Positions 52,467-62,287 of a stretch of DNA of 64,000 bases are shown piece after piece. Position numbers and translations under genes: made by a program. Source of the stretch: Planctomycetota bacterium (GTDB lineage Bacteria; Planctomycetota; UBA1135; GCA-002748355). The notes under the pieces are model-generated. The model saw nothing but the letters and a program-made list of their open reading frames with translations, had not been told where the DNA came from and did no database searches. Every line of letters begins with the position of its first letter. Position 1 is the stretch's first letter. The stretch lies in assembly GCA_002748355.1 (NCBI GenBank), contig PDSF01000039.1, positions 1 to 64,000 on the forward strand, given 5' to 3'.

Positions 52467-55202
52467 ATGAAGAAAACGAGCCTGACGAAGCTCCTCGGTC
52501 TCCCTTCTTTCGCTTCGCACTCGCAGCGTTCGATCTTCAGTGCTCTCGTCCTCGGCTGTGCCGTGACGCTCTTCGCGAGCTGCTCGGGCACCGGCACGAA
52601 CCCGGACGAAAAAGACCTGAATGAGTCCGCGCAGCCGTTGCCTCAGCAGAGTTCGCCTCAGCAGAGTTCGCCTCAGCAGGGTTCGCCTCAGCAGGGTTCG
52701 AAAGAACTCGCTGAGAGTGCAAAGCAAGACAGCGCCCAAATCCCCATCGCAACCGCACAGGATGCGAAGAAGGGCGAGGGTAGCCAGGACACGGTAGTTG
52801 AGCAGCGACGCAAGTTCCTGCTCTCTCACTACAAGACCCAGGCACGCAATGCCTTGGCGGACCGTCGCTTCGAAGACGCGAAATATGCGGCCGCAGAGGC
52901 TCTTCGCGTTGACCCCAGCGACGATGAAGCCAAGCTCCTGCTGCAGAAAGCCAATGCGCTCTCTGGCGATGCGACTGCGAGCGTCGGTGAGCAGGCCAAG
53001 ACCTCCATGCTCCGGGCCGAGATCGAAAAGCAAAAGGCCGAGTCGCAGGCGCGCAAGTATGAGCGCGACGGCAACTTCATGATGGAGCAGCAAGACTTTG
53101 AGAAAGCCCGCCAGTTTTACGAGAAAGCGCTCCTGACCGTCACCTACTCCCCCTGGTTCACCCCGGGCAGTGAGAAGGTGCGCACGCTCCGCGCCAAGAT
53201 GGAGCAGGCGGAAAAGGCCCGCGACGAGTTCGCACAGCGCATCGCTGAGCGCAAGGCACGCGAGACTCGCGAGGAGCTAGTCAAGGCCGAGCGCGCCGAA
53301 GCTAAGCGCACCCGGGCCAAGGTCCGCAAGCTCTTCGACCAGGCCAACCTCGCCTTCCAGAACCGCCAGTATGGCGAGTCGGTGACCTACCTCGACCGCG
53401 CCCTCCTGTACGATCCGCTGAACGCGCCGGCCCAAGAGCTCCGCGAGCTAGCCCTCCGCGCCCGTCAAGACCGGGATATGGCTTCGGTCAATGCCCGCTG
53501 GCGTAGCGAGTGGGTCAAGACCTTCGAGGACATCAATCAGGGCAACGTGATGCAGGAAAAGGTCATCGAGCATGACCTGCGTCACTGGGAAAAGGTCAAG
53601 AACCGCAAGCCCCTTGAGTTCACGAACTGGAGCACGGAGACCGATCCGGACAACGAAGCGGTATTGAAGACACTTGCGAACGTCCGCGTCCCCAGCGACT
53701 TCCCCGAAGCCACCATCGACGAGTGGGTCGACTACTACCGTCGCGCGACCCGCCTCACCTTCGTCATCAGCCCGCGCCTGCGCGAACTCGACGAAGAGCA
53801 GACCGGCCTCAGCAAGTTCCTGCTGCCCCTCGACTCGGTCGAGAAGGCCCTCAACCGCATCATGCGTATTCGTCCCGCGATCTCCTGGAAGGTCAAGGAT
53901 GGCGTTGTCTACCTGCTTTCCTCCGAGGAGAGCAGCGGGGACATCGTGACCAAGATCTACGACATCCAGGAGATCACCAGCCAGATCACCCATTATCCGG
54001 GCAAGGACCTGGCGCAGAAGTTCGGCGAAGACGGCGATCCAGGCGACCTCGATGAGGAAGAAGATGTGTCGATCGTCATGGATATGGATACCCTGCAAAC
54101 CCTCATCAGCAACAACGTCGCCCCCGAGTCCTGGGAACGTGAGGGGGTGAGCATTGAGCCTGCGGATGACAAGGCACTGATCATCAATCAGAGCCCCGAG
54201 GTCCATGCCATGATCGACCGCCTCCTGGCCGACTTGCGCAAGACCTCCGGCATCCAGGTCGATATCGAAGCCCGCTTCCTCCAGGTCGAAGATAACTTCC
54301 TCGAAGAAGTCGGCGTCGACTTCCGCGGCCTGGGTGACCAGAGTTCCGCTGGCAAGGCCGGCATGGGTCTGCAGAAGCAGGGAGATCGCTCTGGCTTCGG
54401 CTTCGACGACTATGGCCGTGACGTCAGCTCCGCCAGCCCCGGCCGCACGGGCACCGGCTTCGAGCCTGGCTGGTTCTACAATGACGGCAGAGATGGCGAT
54501 ATCTACGGCCGCACCGAGAACCTCTTTGACCGTGCCCTCGGTGGCTCCAGCAGGCTGGATGCCGGTGGCGGCGCAAGTCTGCAGTATGCCTTCCTCGACG
54601 ATGCCGAGCTCGAAGTCATCCTCCGGGCCGTCTCCAAGAAGGAGCGAGTTGAGCAGCTCTCTGCTCCGCGCCTGCTCATCCACAACAGCTCGCGGGCCAA
54701 TCTGACCGTCACCAACCAGTTCACCTACATCAAGGACTTCAACGTCGAGATCGCCCAGAACGCAGCGATCGCCGACCCAGAGGTGGGCATCATTCGTGAC
54801 GGCGTCGTCCTAGATGTGCGCCCCGTCGTCTCAGCAGACCAGCGCTTCATTCTCATGGAGCTGCGTCCGACGCTGGCACGGCTTTCCCGCCCGATCACGA
54901 CCTTCACCACCAGCCTCGGTGCAGGCCAGCCGGTCTCGATCCAGCTCCCCGTGCTCCAGCTGCAGCGCGTCCGCACCACCGTCACGATTCCGGACGGCGG
55001 CACCCTCCTGCTGGGCGGAATGAAGCAGCTTGAGAAGCAGCGTTTCGAGTCTTCGGTGCCGATCCTTGGCGACCTGCCCCTCATCTCGTTCTTCTTCAAG
55101 AAGAAGGGCGTCTTCACCGGCAACAAGAAAGTCCTGATCCTCTTGCGTGCTCAGATCGTTGTTCCCTCCGAGTGGGAGCCGAAGGCGATCGACATCCGCT
55201 GA
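52467..55202 (+). CDS. Secretin lipoprotein (GspD/PilQ-like) with N-terminal TPR
   Basis: 911 residues. A lipoprotein signal ends at Cys31 or Cys39 (LVLGCAVTLFASCSG). A Pro/Gln/Ser tandem repeat follows (59-78). TPR-like helices lie at about 110-330 (YKTQARNALADRRFEDAKYA, NRQYGESVTYLDRALLYDP). An STN/N0-type domain is near 410-490 (WVDYYRRATRLTFVISP, FLLPLDSVEKALNRI). The beta-barrel secretin core runs to the end, with the secretin signature VPILGDLPLISFF at 864. It should form an outer-membrane channel. A 13-bp hairpin terminator lies 56 bp after the stop. A paralogous lipoprotein begins at 62887 after an ExbB/ExbD module. Confidence 0.85.
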   Translation: MKKTSLTKLLGLPSFASHSQRSIFSALVLGCAVTLFASCSGTGTNPDEKDLNESAQPLPQQSSPQQSSPQQGSPQQGSKELAESAKQDSAQIPIATAQDAKKGEGSQDTVVEQRRKFLLSHYKTQARNALADRRFEDAKYAAAEALRVDPSDDEAKLLLQKANALSGDATASVGEQAKTSMLRAEIEKQKAESQARKYERDGNFMMEQQDFEKARQFYEKALLTVTYSPWFTPGSEKVRTLRAKMEQAEKARDEFAQRIAERKARETREELVKAERAEAKRTRAKVRKLFDQANLAFQNRQYGESVTYLDRALLYDPLNAPAQELRELALRARQDRDMASVNARWRSEWVKTFEDINQGNVMQEKVIEHDLRHWEKVKNRKPLEFTNWSTETDPDNEAVLKTLANVRVPSDFPEATIDEWVDYYRRATRLTFVISPRLRELDEEQTGLSKFLLPLDSVEKALNRIMRIRPAISWKVKDGVVYLLSSEESSGDIVTKIYDIQEITSQITHYPGKDLAQKFGEDGDPGDLDEEEDVSIVMDMDTLQTLISNNVAPESWEREGVSIEPADDKALIINQSPEVHAMIDRLLADLRKTSGIQVDIEARFLQVEDNFLEEVGVDFRGLGDQSSAGKAGMGLQKQGDRSGFGFDDYGRDVSSASPGRTGTGFEPGWFYNDGRDGDIYGRTENLFDRALGGSSRLDAGGGASLQYAFLDDAELEVILRAVSKKERVEQLSAPRLLIHNSSRANLTVTNQFTYIKDFNVEIAQNAAIADPEVGIIRDGVVLDVRPVVSADQRFILMELRPTLARLSRPITTFTTSLGAGQPVSIQLPVLQLQRVRTTVTIPDGGTLLLGGMKQLEKQRFESSVPILGDLPLISFFFKKKGVFTGNKKVLILLRAQIVVPSEWEPKAIDIR
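52641..52700. repeat. 15-bp tandem repeat, four copies
   Basis: Units cctcagcagagttcg at 52641-52655 and 52656-52670, then cctcagcagggttcg at 52671-52685 and 52686-52700. They encode a Pro-Gln-Gln-Ser/Gly-Ser linker. Confidence 0.95.
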
Positions 55203-55257
55203 TTCGCTAGGACTTTCCGGAGATCGGCGTATCGAAAGCCAAGCTTCCGGAGCCCGT

Positions 55258-55293
55258 AGCGCGGGGCACCCTCGTTGAGAGGTGCCCCGCGCT
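55258..55293 (+). terminator. 13-bp hairpin after the secretin gene
   Basis: AGCGCGGGGCACC and GGTGCCCCGCGCT pair perfectly around a ten-base loop. There is no T-run. Its position and strength fit a terminator or 3'-end stabiliser. Confidence 0.75.
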
Positions 55294-55471
55294 GCAATTC
55301 CAGACCCTGCCTCAAGCAGCAAGTCCTCGCTGCAGCTCCTTCACTTCCTTCGTCCGTCGTTCTATCTCTTAGCAAGCCCCGCTAAGATGCTCCGTTCCCT
55401 TCGACGTGTCTGCATTCTGCCCACGAATGCGGTCCCGCCTTTTGCGAGCCGCTGAATCCTGGATTCTCTCG

Positions 55472-58342
55472 ATGAAATCGAAGCTTCGCCTATCCCTACT
55501 CGTCCCGACGCTCCTCAGCATCGGCATCTTCGCCTCAGCTGCACTATCGCAGGCTAAGAGCAACAAGGAGTTCACACGCGAACTCCACGTCATCCGCAGC
55601 CTGGCCAAGGACTGGGGTTTTGTCGATCTCGCGCAAGAGCAGATCGAAGCCCTTAGGAAGTCCCCCAACTTGACCAACGACCTGAGCCGCAAGCTCTCGC
55701 AGGTCCATGCTGAGGTCTTGTTCCTGGGAGCCCGCCGTATTCGCGATCTCGAAGAGCGGCAAAAGGTGCTTCGCGAGTCCATCCAGAAGTTCAAAGACTT
55801 CTTGGTGGAGTATGGGAACAGTGATGAAGCCCCCCACGTGCGCGCGACCTTGGCCGAAGCCTGCGAAACCTATGGCAGCTTTCTTGCCAATCGCATCGAA
55901 ATCGAAAAGGACCCGGACAAGCGTAAGGCCATCAAAGAGGAAGCTCTCGACGTCTTCCGTGAGGGCATCAAATCGGCCAATGCCGCGATGCTCGACCTCG
56001 AGTCGCAGATCGAGGACGACTCGAAGGCCAAGATCCAGTACTTCCTGAGCTGGCTGCGCAAGAGCACCCTGCTTCTTCGCTGGGCCGCAACCATCGAGAG
56101 CGACCGAGGCATCAAGCTCTCCGAAGCCCGTGAAGAACTCGAGGACATGGTCCTCACCATCGGTCCGGAAACCCCACTCGGCATGCTCGGCATGCTCGAA
56201 CTCGGCCGTTCTTATGACATCGAGGGTCATAGCGAGGATGCCATCATGACCTTCGAGGATACGGTCAACACGGTCATGATGGTTCTGGAGAACGAAGAGA
56301 ACCCCGTAACCCCGTCTCGTGGCGCCCTGCTCTTCGAATTCGCCGAACGCGCGTACGTTCGCATCGGTGAGATTTACGAAAAGGAAGGGCGGACCAAAGA
56401 TTCCCTCGCTCTTTACGAGCGATACAGCAAGCGCCTCGCTCAGTTCGAAGCAAGCCCCAGCTTCAAGTTCGGCGATAACATCGTACTGTTCGGAGCCCAG
56501 GCCCTCTTCGCCGTGGGTGGCAAGGAGAACCGCAACAAGTCTCTGGACCTGGCCAAGCAGATCGCCAAGCGGCATCCGGCTGATTTCACCGGAATCAAAG
56601 CCAAGCAGCTGATCCAGAGCATCGTCGAATCAGGTGCCGACGTGGGTGCTAGCGCCCTCCTTGACGCCGCGGACGGCCTCTATCGCTCTCGGAAATACGG
56701 AGAAGCCATCCAGGCCTTCAAGCGTGTGCTGCGCTCGCTGAAGAGCCCCGAAGAGCAGCAAAAGCATGCCCTTCGCACCTGGGGCCTGATCGCCAACTGC
56801 TACTACAAGATGAACCGCTATCTCGAGGCCTACTACGCGGCCCGAGAAGGCTACACCCGTTACGGCAAGTTCGACCAAGAGCAGGCATCGAAGCTCGCGG
56901 GCCTGATGATGGACTCCGCAGCCAGGAAGCAGTCGCAGACCAAGTCGAAAGACTTCCAGAAGCTCCAAGACGAGGCCAAGCTCGCGATCAAGTCAACCGG
57001 TGGTCGTGACGCCAACATGATCAACTGGAAGGAGGCCGGATTAGCGCTGGGCAACAAAAAGTATGACCAGGCCATCCAGCTCTACCGCGGCATCGCCAAG
57101 GACTACCTCAACTACGAACTCGCCATGGTCCGCATTGGTGTCGCCCTCTATCGCAAGGGCGATATCAAGGGTGCTCGCAAGCAGTTCGATATCTACGAAA
57201 ACTACGTCAAGGACAAGTTCCACTCGATCCCAGCGAGCGAGATCAACAAGCAGTCTGTTCGAAAGCGCGGCATTGCTGAGATGGAGTGCCACCGCGGCAT
57301 GATCATCGGCGACGAAGCCCTGGGCCGTAACGGCCTCAACCCAGAGCCCGGCAAGCTCAAGGACCTAGTCCATGCCTTCAAGGGCTTCCGCGAAGCCAAT
57401 AGGGCCTACCCCGATCTCGCAACGCAAGGCAGCTTCAACCTGATCAAGGCCTATATCGAGCTCGAAAAGCTGGACGATGCCGAACTCGAATACGCCGCCC
57501 TCAAGAAGCAGTATCCGACCGACCCCACGGTGGCGCTCCTGGCGATTTCTCTGTTCAAGGCCCGGAGCAATGTCGTCCAGGCCGTCGAAGCCGAAGTCGC
57601 CGGAATCAAGATCAGCCCAGCCAATCGCAGCAAGATCCGCGAAGCCAACACCCGCTTGCGAGCAGAGACCCGTAAGGCACTCGACTTCGCCAATACCTAC
57701 GTCAAGCTCGAGCACAAGCCGGACTACAACCTGCTCCGCAATGCCGCCAAGCTCGCGCTCAAAATCAAGGACTTCGAGATCGCCCGCGGTTTCCTGCGCA
57801 AGATTATCTCGGTCTATTCCGGCAACAAAAAGCTCGCGAAGATGATCAACAAGTTCGTGAAGCCTGACCTGGCCCGAATCGATCTCCTCGACAGCAAGTT
57901 CGACCTGGCGCTGAAGTCAGTCGAAGACGCGCTCGGAAGCGTCAAGAGCAAGCGCAGCAAGCTCTACTTCGAGCTGATCCGGATGAAGGCCTTTGCCCTT
58001 GCTGGCTACCGCACCAGCCTCAACGACAGCGGCATTCCCGTGCAGCAGACGGGCCTGGGCCGATTCAAAGAGGCCTACAACCTGATGTGGAAGGAATACG
58101 GGCGCTACATCAAGTCGAAGCAAGTCAAACAATACGGCTTCGAGTGGTACCAGTTCTACTTCGACTGCATGGACATCTCCCTCAAGGTCGCCGCCAATGA
58201 GGACAGTGCCTTCATGGCCATCGCCAAGAAGTTCTACCGCTTGGCGAAGAGTACCGACAACTTCGCCACCCTGGAGAAGCTCGGCACTGAGGGCGAGATC
58301 CTGACCAACCTCTTCCGCAGCATCAGCCCCATCTCTAAGTGA
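55472..58342 (+). CDS. Large secreted TPR/helical-repeat protein
   Basis: 956 residues from the ATG at 55472 (MKSKLRLSLLVPTLLSIGIF), which gives a signal peptide with cleavage near ALSQA. The rest is helical repeats of the TPR/tol-pal-YbgF kind: LGMLELGRSYDIEGHSEDAI, LYRSRKYGEAIQAFKRVLRS, ALGNKKYDQAIQLYRGIAKD, YLEKLDDAELEYAALKKQ. There is no catalytic motif. It is 22 bp from the next TPR gene and lies between the secretin and ExbB/D genes. A periplasmic scaffold for that system is plausible. Confidence 0.75.
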   Translation: MKSKLRLSLLVPTLLSIGIFASAALSQAKSNKEFTRELHVIRSLAKDWGFVDLAQEQIEALRKSPNLTNDLSRKLSQVHAEVLFLGARRIRDLEERQKVLRESIQKFKDFLVEYGNSDEAPHVRATLAEACETYGSFLANRIEIEKDPDKRKAIKEEALDVFREGIKSANAAMLDLESQIEDDSKAKIQYFLSWLRKSTLLLRWAATIESDRGIKLSEAREELEDMVLTIGPETPLGMLGMLELGRSYDIEGHSEDAIMTFEDTVNTVMMVLENEENPVTPSRGALLFEFAERAYVRIGEIYEKEGRTKDSLALYERYSKRLAQFEASPSFKFGDNIVLFGAQALFAVGGKENRNKSLDLAKQIAKRHPADFTGIKAKQLIQSIVESGADVGASALLDAADGLYRSRKYGEAIQAFKRVLRSLKSPEEQQKHALRTWGLIANCYYKMNRYLEAYYAAREGYTRYGKFDQEQASKLAGLMMDSAARKQSQTKSKDFQKLQDEAKLAIKSTGGRDANMINWKEAGLALGNKKYDQAIQLYRGIAKDYLNYELAMVRIGVALYRKGDIKGARKQFDIYENYVKDKFHSIPASEINKQSVRKRGIAEMECHRGMIIGDEALGRNGLNPEPGKLKDLVHAFKGFREANRAYPDLATQGSFNLIKAYIELEKLDDAELEYAALKKQYPTDPTVALLAISLFKARSNVVQAVEAEVAGIKISPANRSKIREANTRLRAETRKALDFANTYVKLEHKPDYNLLRNAAKLALKIKDFEIARGFLRKIISVYSGNKKLAKMINKFVKPDLARIDLLDSKFDLALKSVEDALGSVKSKRSKLYFELIRMKAFALAGYRTSLNDSGIPVQQTGLGRFKEAYNLMWKEYGRYIKSKQVKQYGFEWYQFYFDCMDISLKVAANEDSAFMAIAKKFYRLAKSTDNFATLEKLGTEGEILTNLFRSISPISK

Positions 58343-58364
58343 CAAGCATCAGGGAGACAGCACA

Positions 58365-59495
58365 ATGAACGACCAGCTCATCGACCGAGTCCTCCCCGCT
58401 CTCTTTGCCGGGGCCCTGCTCGTATCAGCAGCCCAGGCCGAAGAGGCCGAGGTCACCAAGGTGGACGGCGCCATCCTGCGCGGCGTCGAAATCGTCCAGG
58501 ACGGCCTCAAGGAACTCAGCTACAAACGCGGCAGCCGCAAAGCGACGATTCCTTCGCTTGAGGTACGTTCCATCACCTGGAAGAAGACGCCGGATTCTTT
58601 CGCTCGCGCCGAGATCGCGATGGAGAACGGGGACGCGGAAACGGCAGCCAACCTCTTCGCAGAAGCCGCTGACCAAGGCAAATCTGATGCCTTCAAGGCT
58701 GCGTCCCGCTTCCTGGCGGTGGATGCCTTGGTCAAGGCAGCCGGCGCTTCCGCGAACAAGGCACGCACCGCCGCCCAGGCGGCACAGCGCTGGTGTGACG
58801 ATCATCCGCAGCACCGGCTGCAGACCACGGCGCTGCGCTTGCTCGGGCGCGCCGAGATGACGGCCGGCAACGCCCCCACTGCCAAGCTCGCCTTCGAAAA
58901 GCTCGAAAAGCTGGCCACAAGCAATGCACTCGGCCCCATCTGGATCGGCGAAGCGAAGCTGGGCCAGGGCCTGGCGCTGATGGCGCAGAAGCAGTTCGGC
59001 GACGCTCGTAAGACCTTCGTGGGCGCCTACACCATCGTTTCACGCCTGGACCCCAAGACGATGCCCGAGGCGACCCCGCTCTCGGTCCAGATCAAAATCG
59101 CCCAGGGCGAATGCTACATCGAGGAAGGCAAGCTGGAGGACGCCCGTCGCTTCTACGAAGGGCTGAGCAGCCTCGCTACCCGGAGCCCCGCCTTTAAGAC
59201 GGCAAGCCTCTGCGGCCTTGGCCAGGCGCTCTACCAGCAAGGCGTCAAGGACAAGGACATCAAGAAGCTGCGCAACGCGCAGAAGTTGTTCGCAGAAGTC
59301 TCGGCGACCGACCTGCTCGACGGCGACACCTCGGCAAAGGCCCTCTATCTGATGGGCCGCACTCTGCTCGCCCTCGGCAAAGACCATGAGGGCAAGGACT
59401 ACGCGAGCCGGGCCATGGGTATCTTCCGCCAAATCCAGACCTGCTATTCCGATAGCCGCTGGGCGACACTGGCGCGCAAGGCCCTCGGCGGCTGA
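58365..59495 (+). CDS. Secreted TPR protein
   Basis: 376 residues with a signal peptide (VLPALFAGALLVSAAQA, cleavage near 25). A short beta-rich part (VTKVDGAILRGVEIVQDGLK, YKRGSRKATI, VRSITW) resembles planctomycete domains that precede TPRs. Then TPR-like helices follow, including IAMENGDAETAANLFAEAA, IAQGECYIEEGKLEDARRFY and TLLALGKDHEGKDYASRAM. The ribosome site is GGGAGA. A T-run hairpin ends the transcript (59505-59536). It is probably coupled with the large TPR gene. Confidence 0.75.
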   Translation: MNDQLIDRVLPALFAGALLVSAAQAEEAEVTKVDGAILRGVEIVQDGLKELSYKRGSRKATIPSLEVRSITWKKTPDSFARAEIAMENGDAETAANLFAEAADQGKSDAFKAASRFLAVDALVKAAGASANKARTAAQAAQRWCDDHPQHRLQTTALRLLGRAEMTAGNAPTAKLAFEKLEKLATSNALGPIWIGEAKLGQGLALMAQKQFGDARKTFVGAYTIVSRLDPKTMPEATPLSVQIKIAQGECYIEEGKLEDARRFYEGLSSLATRSPAFKTASLCGLGQALYQQGVKDKDIKKLRNAQKLFAEVSATDLLDGDTSAKALYLMGRTLLALGKDHEGKDYASRAMGIFRQIQTCYSDSRWATLARKALGG

Positions 59496-59504
59496 GCCTC
59501 GGGT

Positions 59505-59536
59505 CCCGTTTTCGCGGAATCGCCAAAGCGGGTTTT
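59505..59536 (+). terminator. Rho-independent terminator after the TPR gene
   Basis: cccgttttcgcg (59505-59516) pairs at 10 of 12 positions with cgccaaagcggg (59521-59532), with loop gaat and TTTT following. Confidence 0.7.
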
Positions 59537-59615
59537 CTGCGATCGCTGCCTTACTGCGATCTCCCCCATACCGGGGGCTTTGCGAGGAGGAGTCGGCGTG
59601 AGCCTCTCCTCCTCG

Positions 59616-59657
59616 CTCCACCTACTGGGCTCCACCTACTGGGCTCCACCTACTGGG
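59616..59657. repeat. 14-bp tandem repeat, three exact copies
   Basis: ctccacctactggg at 59616-59629, 59630-59643 and 59644-59657. Confidence 0.95.
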
Positions 59658-60073
59658 CCGGAGCTGCACGCCCGCTTTTTTCCCTGAGAACAAAGCTGCG
59701 CTCCCCCTTCCTCGATGTCCAAGCGCCCCCGTCCTCGGCGCACCCGGATTCCGAACATTCGCAGGCTTTCTTCCAAGGCCCCGAGCAGGCAAAATGCTCC
59801 CCTGTTTCTTGCTCATCCAGTCCGCTGGTTGAGAACCCGAGAAGCGTTCCCTGCTTCCTTCCCTTTGGCCTCTCCCCACGAGAGCCCAGAGTCAACGGTT
59901 CAGGGGGCTCGCGAACCCGATCAGGAATCTGCCGTTACCCCCTCGCCTGAGGAAGGCAGCCCTGGCCGGAACGGCGAGTCATGCTCCTTTGCGATCTCTG
60001 GCTCCGCCCCAGCTCGAGATCGTTGTCAATGCCCCGAAACCCCTGGACTTCTCGTGATCCGGGATTGCAGTGC

Positions 60074-60103
60074 TGTTCATCCCAGTGATGTTCATCACCG
60101 TGA
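60074..60103. repeat. 15-bp near-tandem duplication
   Basis: tgttcatcccagtga and tgttcatcaccgtga, with two mismatches, adjoining. Confidence 0.85.
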
Positions 60104-60198
60104 TTCTCGCCCCGCGCTGCAGGCCAGAGCTAGGGCACGACGATCCCGAGAATTTCTGCAACAGCATTCACCATAGTTCTTAGAGCATCGAGCTGCCG

Positions 60199-60939
60199 AT
60201 GATGACCACCCCCTTCAACTGGGCCGACCTCAAGGCCTTCGCCCTCTTCAAGCTCACCCCGGTCTTCGCTGCCGCTGCGCTGCTCAGCGGTCCTGCCCTC
60301 GCACAAGAGGAGCCCAGCGCGCCGACCATGATGGAGGACATTGTCGAGAATGCCGGTCTGATTGGTTGGCTCATCGTCATCCTCTCGATCCTCGCGCTGG
60401 CGCTGATCATTGAGCACTTCATGACGCTCAAGCGCGACAAGCTTGCTCCTCCCCACCTGATCGACGATATCGAAGCCCTCTTCGACGAAAAGCAGTGGCA
60501 AGAGGCGATCGAAGTCTGCGAAGCCGAGCCGAACTACCTAACCGAGGTCGTCCAGGCCGGTTTGGCCAAGCTCGGCCATAGCTACGAGACCATCCAGACC
60601 TCGATGTACGAAGTCGCCGAAGAGAATGACATCAGCCTGAACCAGAAGGTTGGCTGGCTCAACCTCATCGCCGCCGTCGCCCCCATGATGGGTCTGCTAG
60701 GTACCGTGAATGGTATGATCACGACCTTCGGCAAGATCGCGGTCCTGCCCAGCGTCAAGCCGGGCGACCTCGCTGGCGGTATTAAGGGCGCGCTCGTGAC
60801 CACCCTACTGGGCCTGACCGTCGCCATCCCAGTGACCGCGGCCTACGTCTACTTCAAGAACCGCACCCAGCGCATCTCGATTGAGATTGCCGCGATCACC
60901 GAGGATCTCTTCGACCGTTTCCGCAGCGAGCAGGTCTGA
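60199..60939 (+). CDS. exbB: MotA/TolQ/ExbB proton channel protein
   Basis: 246 residues. A signal-peptide-like N-terminus (about 15-36, LTPVFAAAALLSGPALAQ) precedes three membrane helices: about 52-73, the conserved NLIAAVAPMMGLLGTVNGMI (about 153-172), and TTLLGLTVAIPVTAAYVYF (about 198-216). The GLLGTV and TLLGLTVAIP patterns are the ExbB/TolQ core. It should form a pentamer that drives ExbD through the proton gradient. The start is one of two adjacent ATGs. It heads exbB-exbD-exbD. The symbol is by family; TolQ is equally possible. Confidence 0.9.
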   Translation: MMTTPFNWADLKAFALFKLTPVFAAAALLSGPALAQEEPSAPTMMEDIVENAGLIGWLIVILSILALALIIEHFMTLKRDKLAPPHLIDDIEALFDEKQWQEAIEVCEAEPNYLTEVVQAGLAKLGHSYETIQTSMYEVAEENDISLNQKVGWLNLIAAVAPMMGLLGTVNGMITTFGKIAVLPSVKPGDLAGGIKGALVTTLLGLTVAIPVTAAYVYFKNRTQRISIEIAAITEDLFDRFRSEQV

Positions 60940-61082
60940 GCCCTCGCTTCTCCTCCGGGCAAGGCAGAGAGGTGACGGGCCAGCGTTCATGAGCATCCAG
61001 AACTCCCCCATCGGGGACTCTGGTGCAGCGCTAGCCCGGCACCGTTCACACACGAGGCTTAAGTGCCTCGAAGGAAGAACAA

Positions 61083-61580
61083 ATGGCCGGCAAAAAGAAC
61101 AGAGAAGAAGTCGAAGAGACGCGGATGGACATGACGCCAATGATCGATTGCGTCTTCCAGCTCATCGTCTTCTTCTTCCTGATCATCGACCTGCAGAACC
61201 AGGAACTCGAAGACCTCAAGCTCCCGGTCGCAAAGTACGCTCAGCCTGACGAGCAGCCGGAAGGCGTGCGTCCCATCGTCAACATCAATCAGGATGGCGA
61301 TGTCATCTACCGTGGCCAGACCAAGTACGACCACCGGGACGAAAAGAACTTCAAGAAGCTCAACGAGCTGCTCAGCTTCTTCGCCAACACCGTGATGAAG
61401 AAGAAGTTCGACAAGGCCGTCGGCAGGAAGCTCCCTGACGACCCACTTCTGATCCGTGCCGACGAGTTCACCGAAATGCACTACGTCGCCAAGGTCATGA
61501 TGGAATGCGGCCGAGATAACGTCCAAATCTGGAAGGTGGAGCTGGCCGTCGGCGAACCGGACGAGAACAAGCGCAGGTAA
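61083..61580 (+). CDS. exbD: ExbD/TolR-family protein, first copy
   Basis: 165 residues. A charged N-terminus leads to one membrane helix with the ExbD motif MDMTPMIDCVFQLIVFFFLI (about 16-36), whose Asp in PMID carries the proton path. The periplasmic part has the ExbD beta/alpha domain with VNINQDGDVIYRG, KLPDDPLLIRADEFT and IWKVELAVGEP. It pairs with exbB 143 bp upstream. With the second ExbD gene, this allows two different ExbD subunits or a heterodimer. No TonB gene was found in the window. Confidence 0.88.
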   Translation: MAGKKNREEVEETRMDMTPMIDCVFQLIVFFFLIIDLQNQELEDLKLPVAKYAQPDEQPEGVRPIVNINQDGDVIYRGQTKYDHRDEKNFKKLNELLSFFANTVMKKKFDKAVGRKLPDDPLLIRADEFTEMHYVAKVMMECGRDNVQIWKVELAVGEPDENKRR

Positions 61581-61689
61581 GGGGAAAGGTGGCAGTTGAG
61601 CTTGCAGTCGGCGCCTAGCCCCATTTGGGCAGGCAGCAGATCTGTGAGCCCCCTCTCCACCGGCCTTCTGGCAACGAGGATCAAATCCA

Positions 61690-62217
61690 ATGAAGAAAAA
61701 GAAGAACAAGAAGAAGAACGAAGAAGCCGTGATGGATATGACGCCGATGATCGACGTCACCTTCCTGCTGCTGATCTTCTTCCTCTGCCTCGATTTCAAG
61801 ACCCTTGAAGGCAAGCTTGCGACCAACCTGCCTAAGGATGTGGGTGTCAACACGAGCGAGGCGCAGCCGATTGAGAAGCTCGACATCCGCATCACAATGC
61901 TCAAGTTCGGCAAGGAAGAGCCCACCGGCTATGGTCGCCGCATTCTCTTAGGGCACAAGGTTTCCTGGGAGGTCGGGAGGATTACCGTCCGGACCGTCAA
62001 GGCCCTGGAAGACATGCTCAAAAAGGAAGTCAAGAATCGGATCCCCGACAAGAACGGCAAACTGAAGCCCAAGCCGATCACGATCAAAACCGGGGCAGGT
62101 GTTGTCTACGGGGATGTGACCCAAGTGGTCGACATTGCACGGGCCGCCGGTTTCGAAGAGATCACCTTTGGCGGAGGTGAAGGCAGCTACCGCAACCAGC
62201 AAGCCAAGAAGAAGTAG
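61690..62217 (+). CDS. exbD: ExbD/TolR-family protein, second copy
   Basis: 175 residues. It starts with a lysine-rich cytoplasmic patch (MKKKKNKKKNEE), then the ExbD helix with the MDMTPMIDVTFLLLIFFLCL motif (about 16-35). The periplasmic domain is larger and less like the first ExbD (ATNLPKDVGVNTSEAQP, RKGRRI is absent; the end contains TIKTGAGVVYGDVTQVVDIA and RAAGFEEITFGGG). It is 109 bp after the first ExbD gene. A strong hairpin follows. Two non-identical ExbDs beside one ExbB is the common planctomycete form. Confidence 0.87.
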   Translation: MKKKKNKKKNEEAVMDMTPMIDVTFLLLIFFLCLDFKTLEGKLATNLPKDVGVNTSEAQPIEKLDIRITMLKFGKEEPTGYGRRILLGHKVSWEVGRITVRTVKALEDMLKKEVKNRIPDKNGKLKPKPITIKTGAGVVYGDVTQVVDIARAAGFEEITFGGGEGSYRNQQAKKK

Positions 62218-62235
62218 CGCGCAGCGAAGGTCCTA

Positions 62236-62283
62236 GCACCGCAGCTTCAAGGCACCGCAACTTCAAGGCACCACAGCTTCAAG
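62236..62283. repeat. 16-bp tandem repeat, three copies
   Basis: gcaccgcagcttcaag (62236-62251), gcaccgcaacttcaag (62252-62267) and gcaccacagcttcaag (62268-62283). It sits between the ExbD stop and its terminator hairpin. Confidence 0.95.
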
Positions 62284-62287
62284 CGCC

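Larger units (their letters stand above)
59537..60198. other. 662-bp gap before exbB with tandem duplications
   Basis: No convincing gene was found. Three exact 14-bp units occur at 59616-59657, and a 15-bp near-duplication at 60074-60103. The promoter of the ExbB/ExbD genes should lie here but no clear -35/-10 pair was identified. Confidence 0.5.

Noticed and set aside
53448..54683. 411-codon minus-strand open frame
   Set aside because: It is a shadow of the secretin gene and lacks motifs.
60940..61082. Small gene between exbB and exbD
   Set aside because: Only short frames without ribosome sites were found; the gap is ordinary operon spacing.
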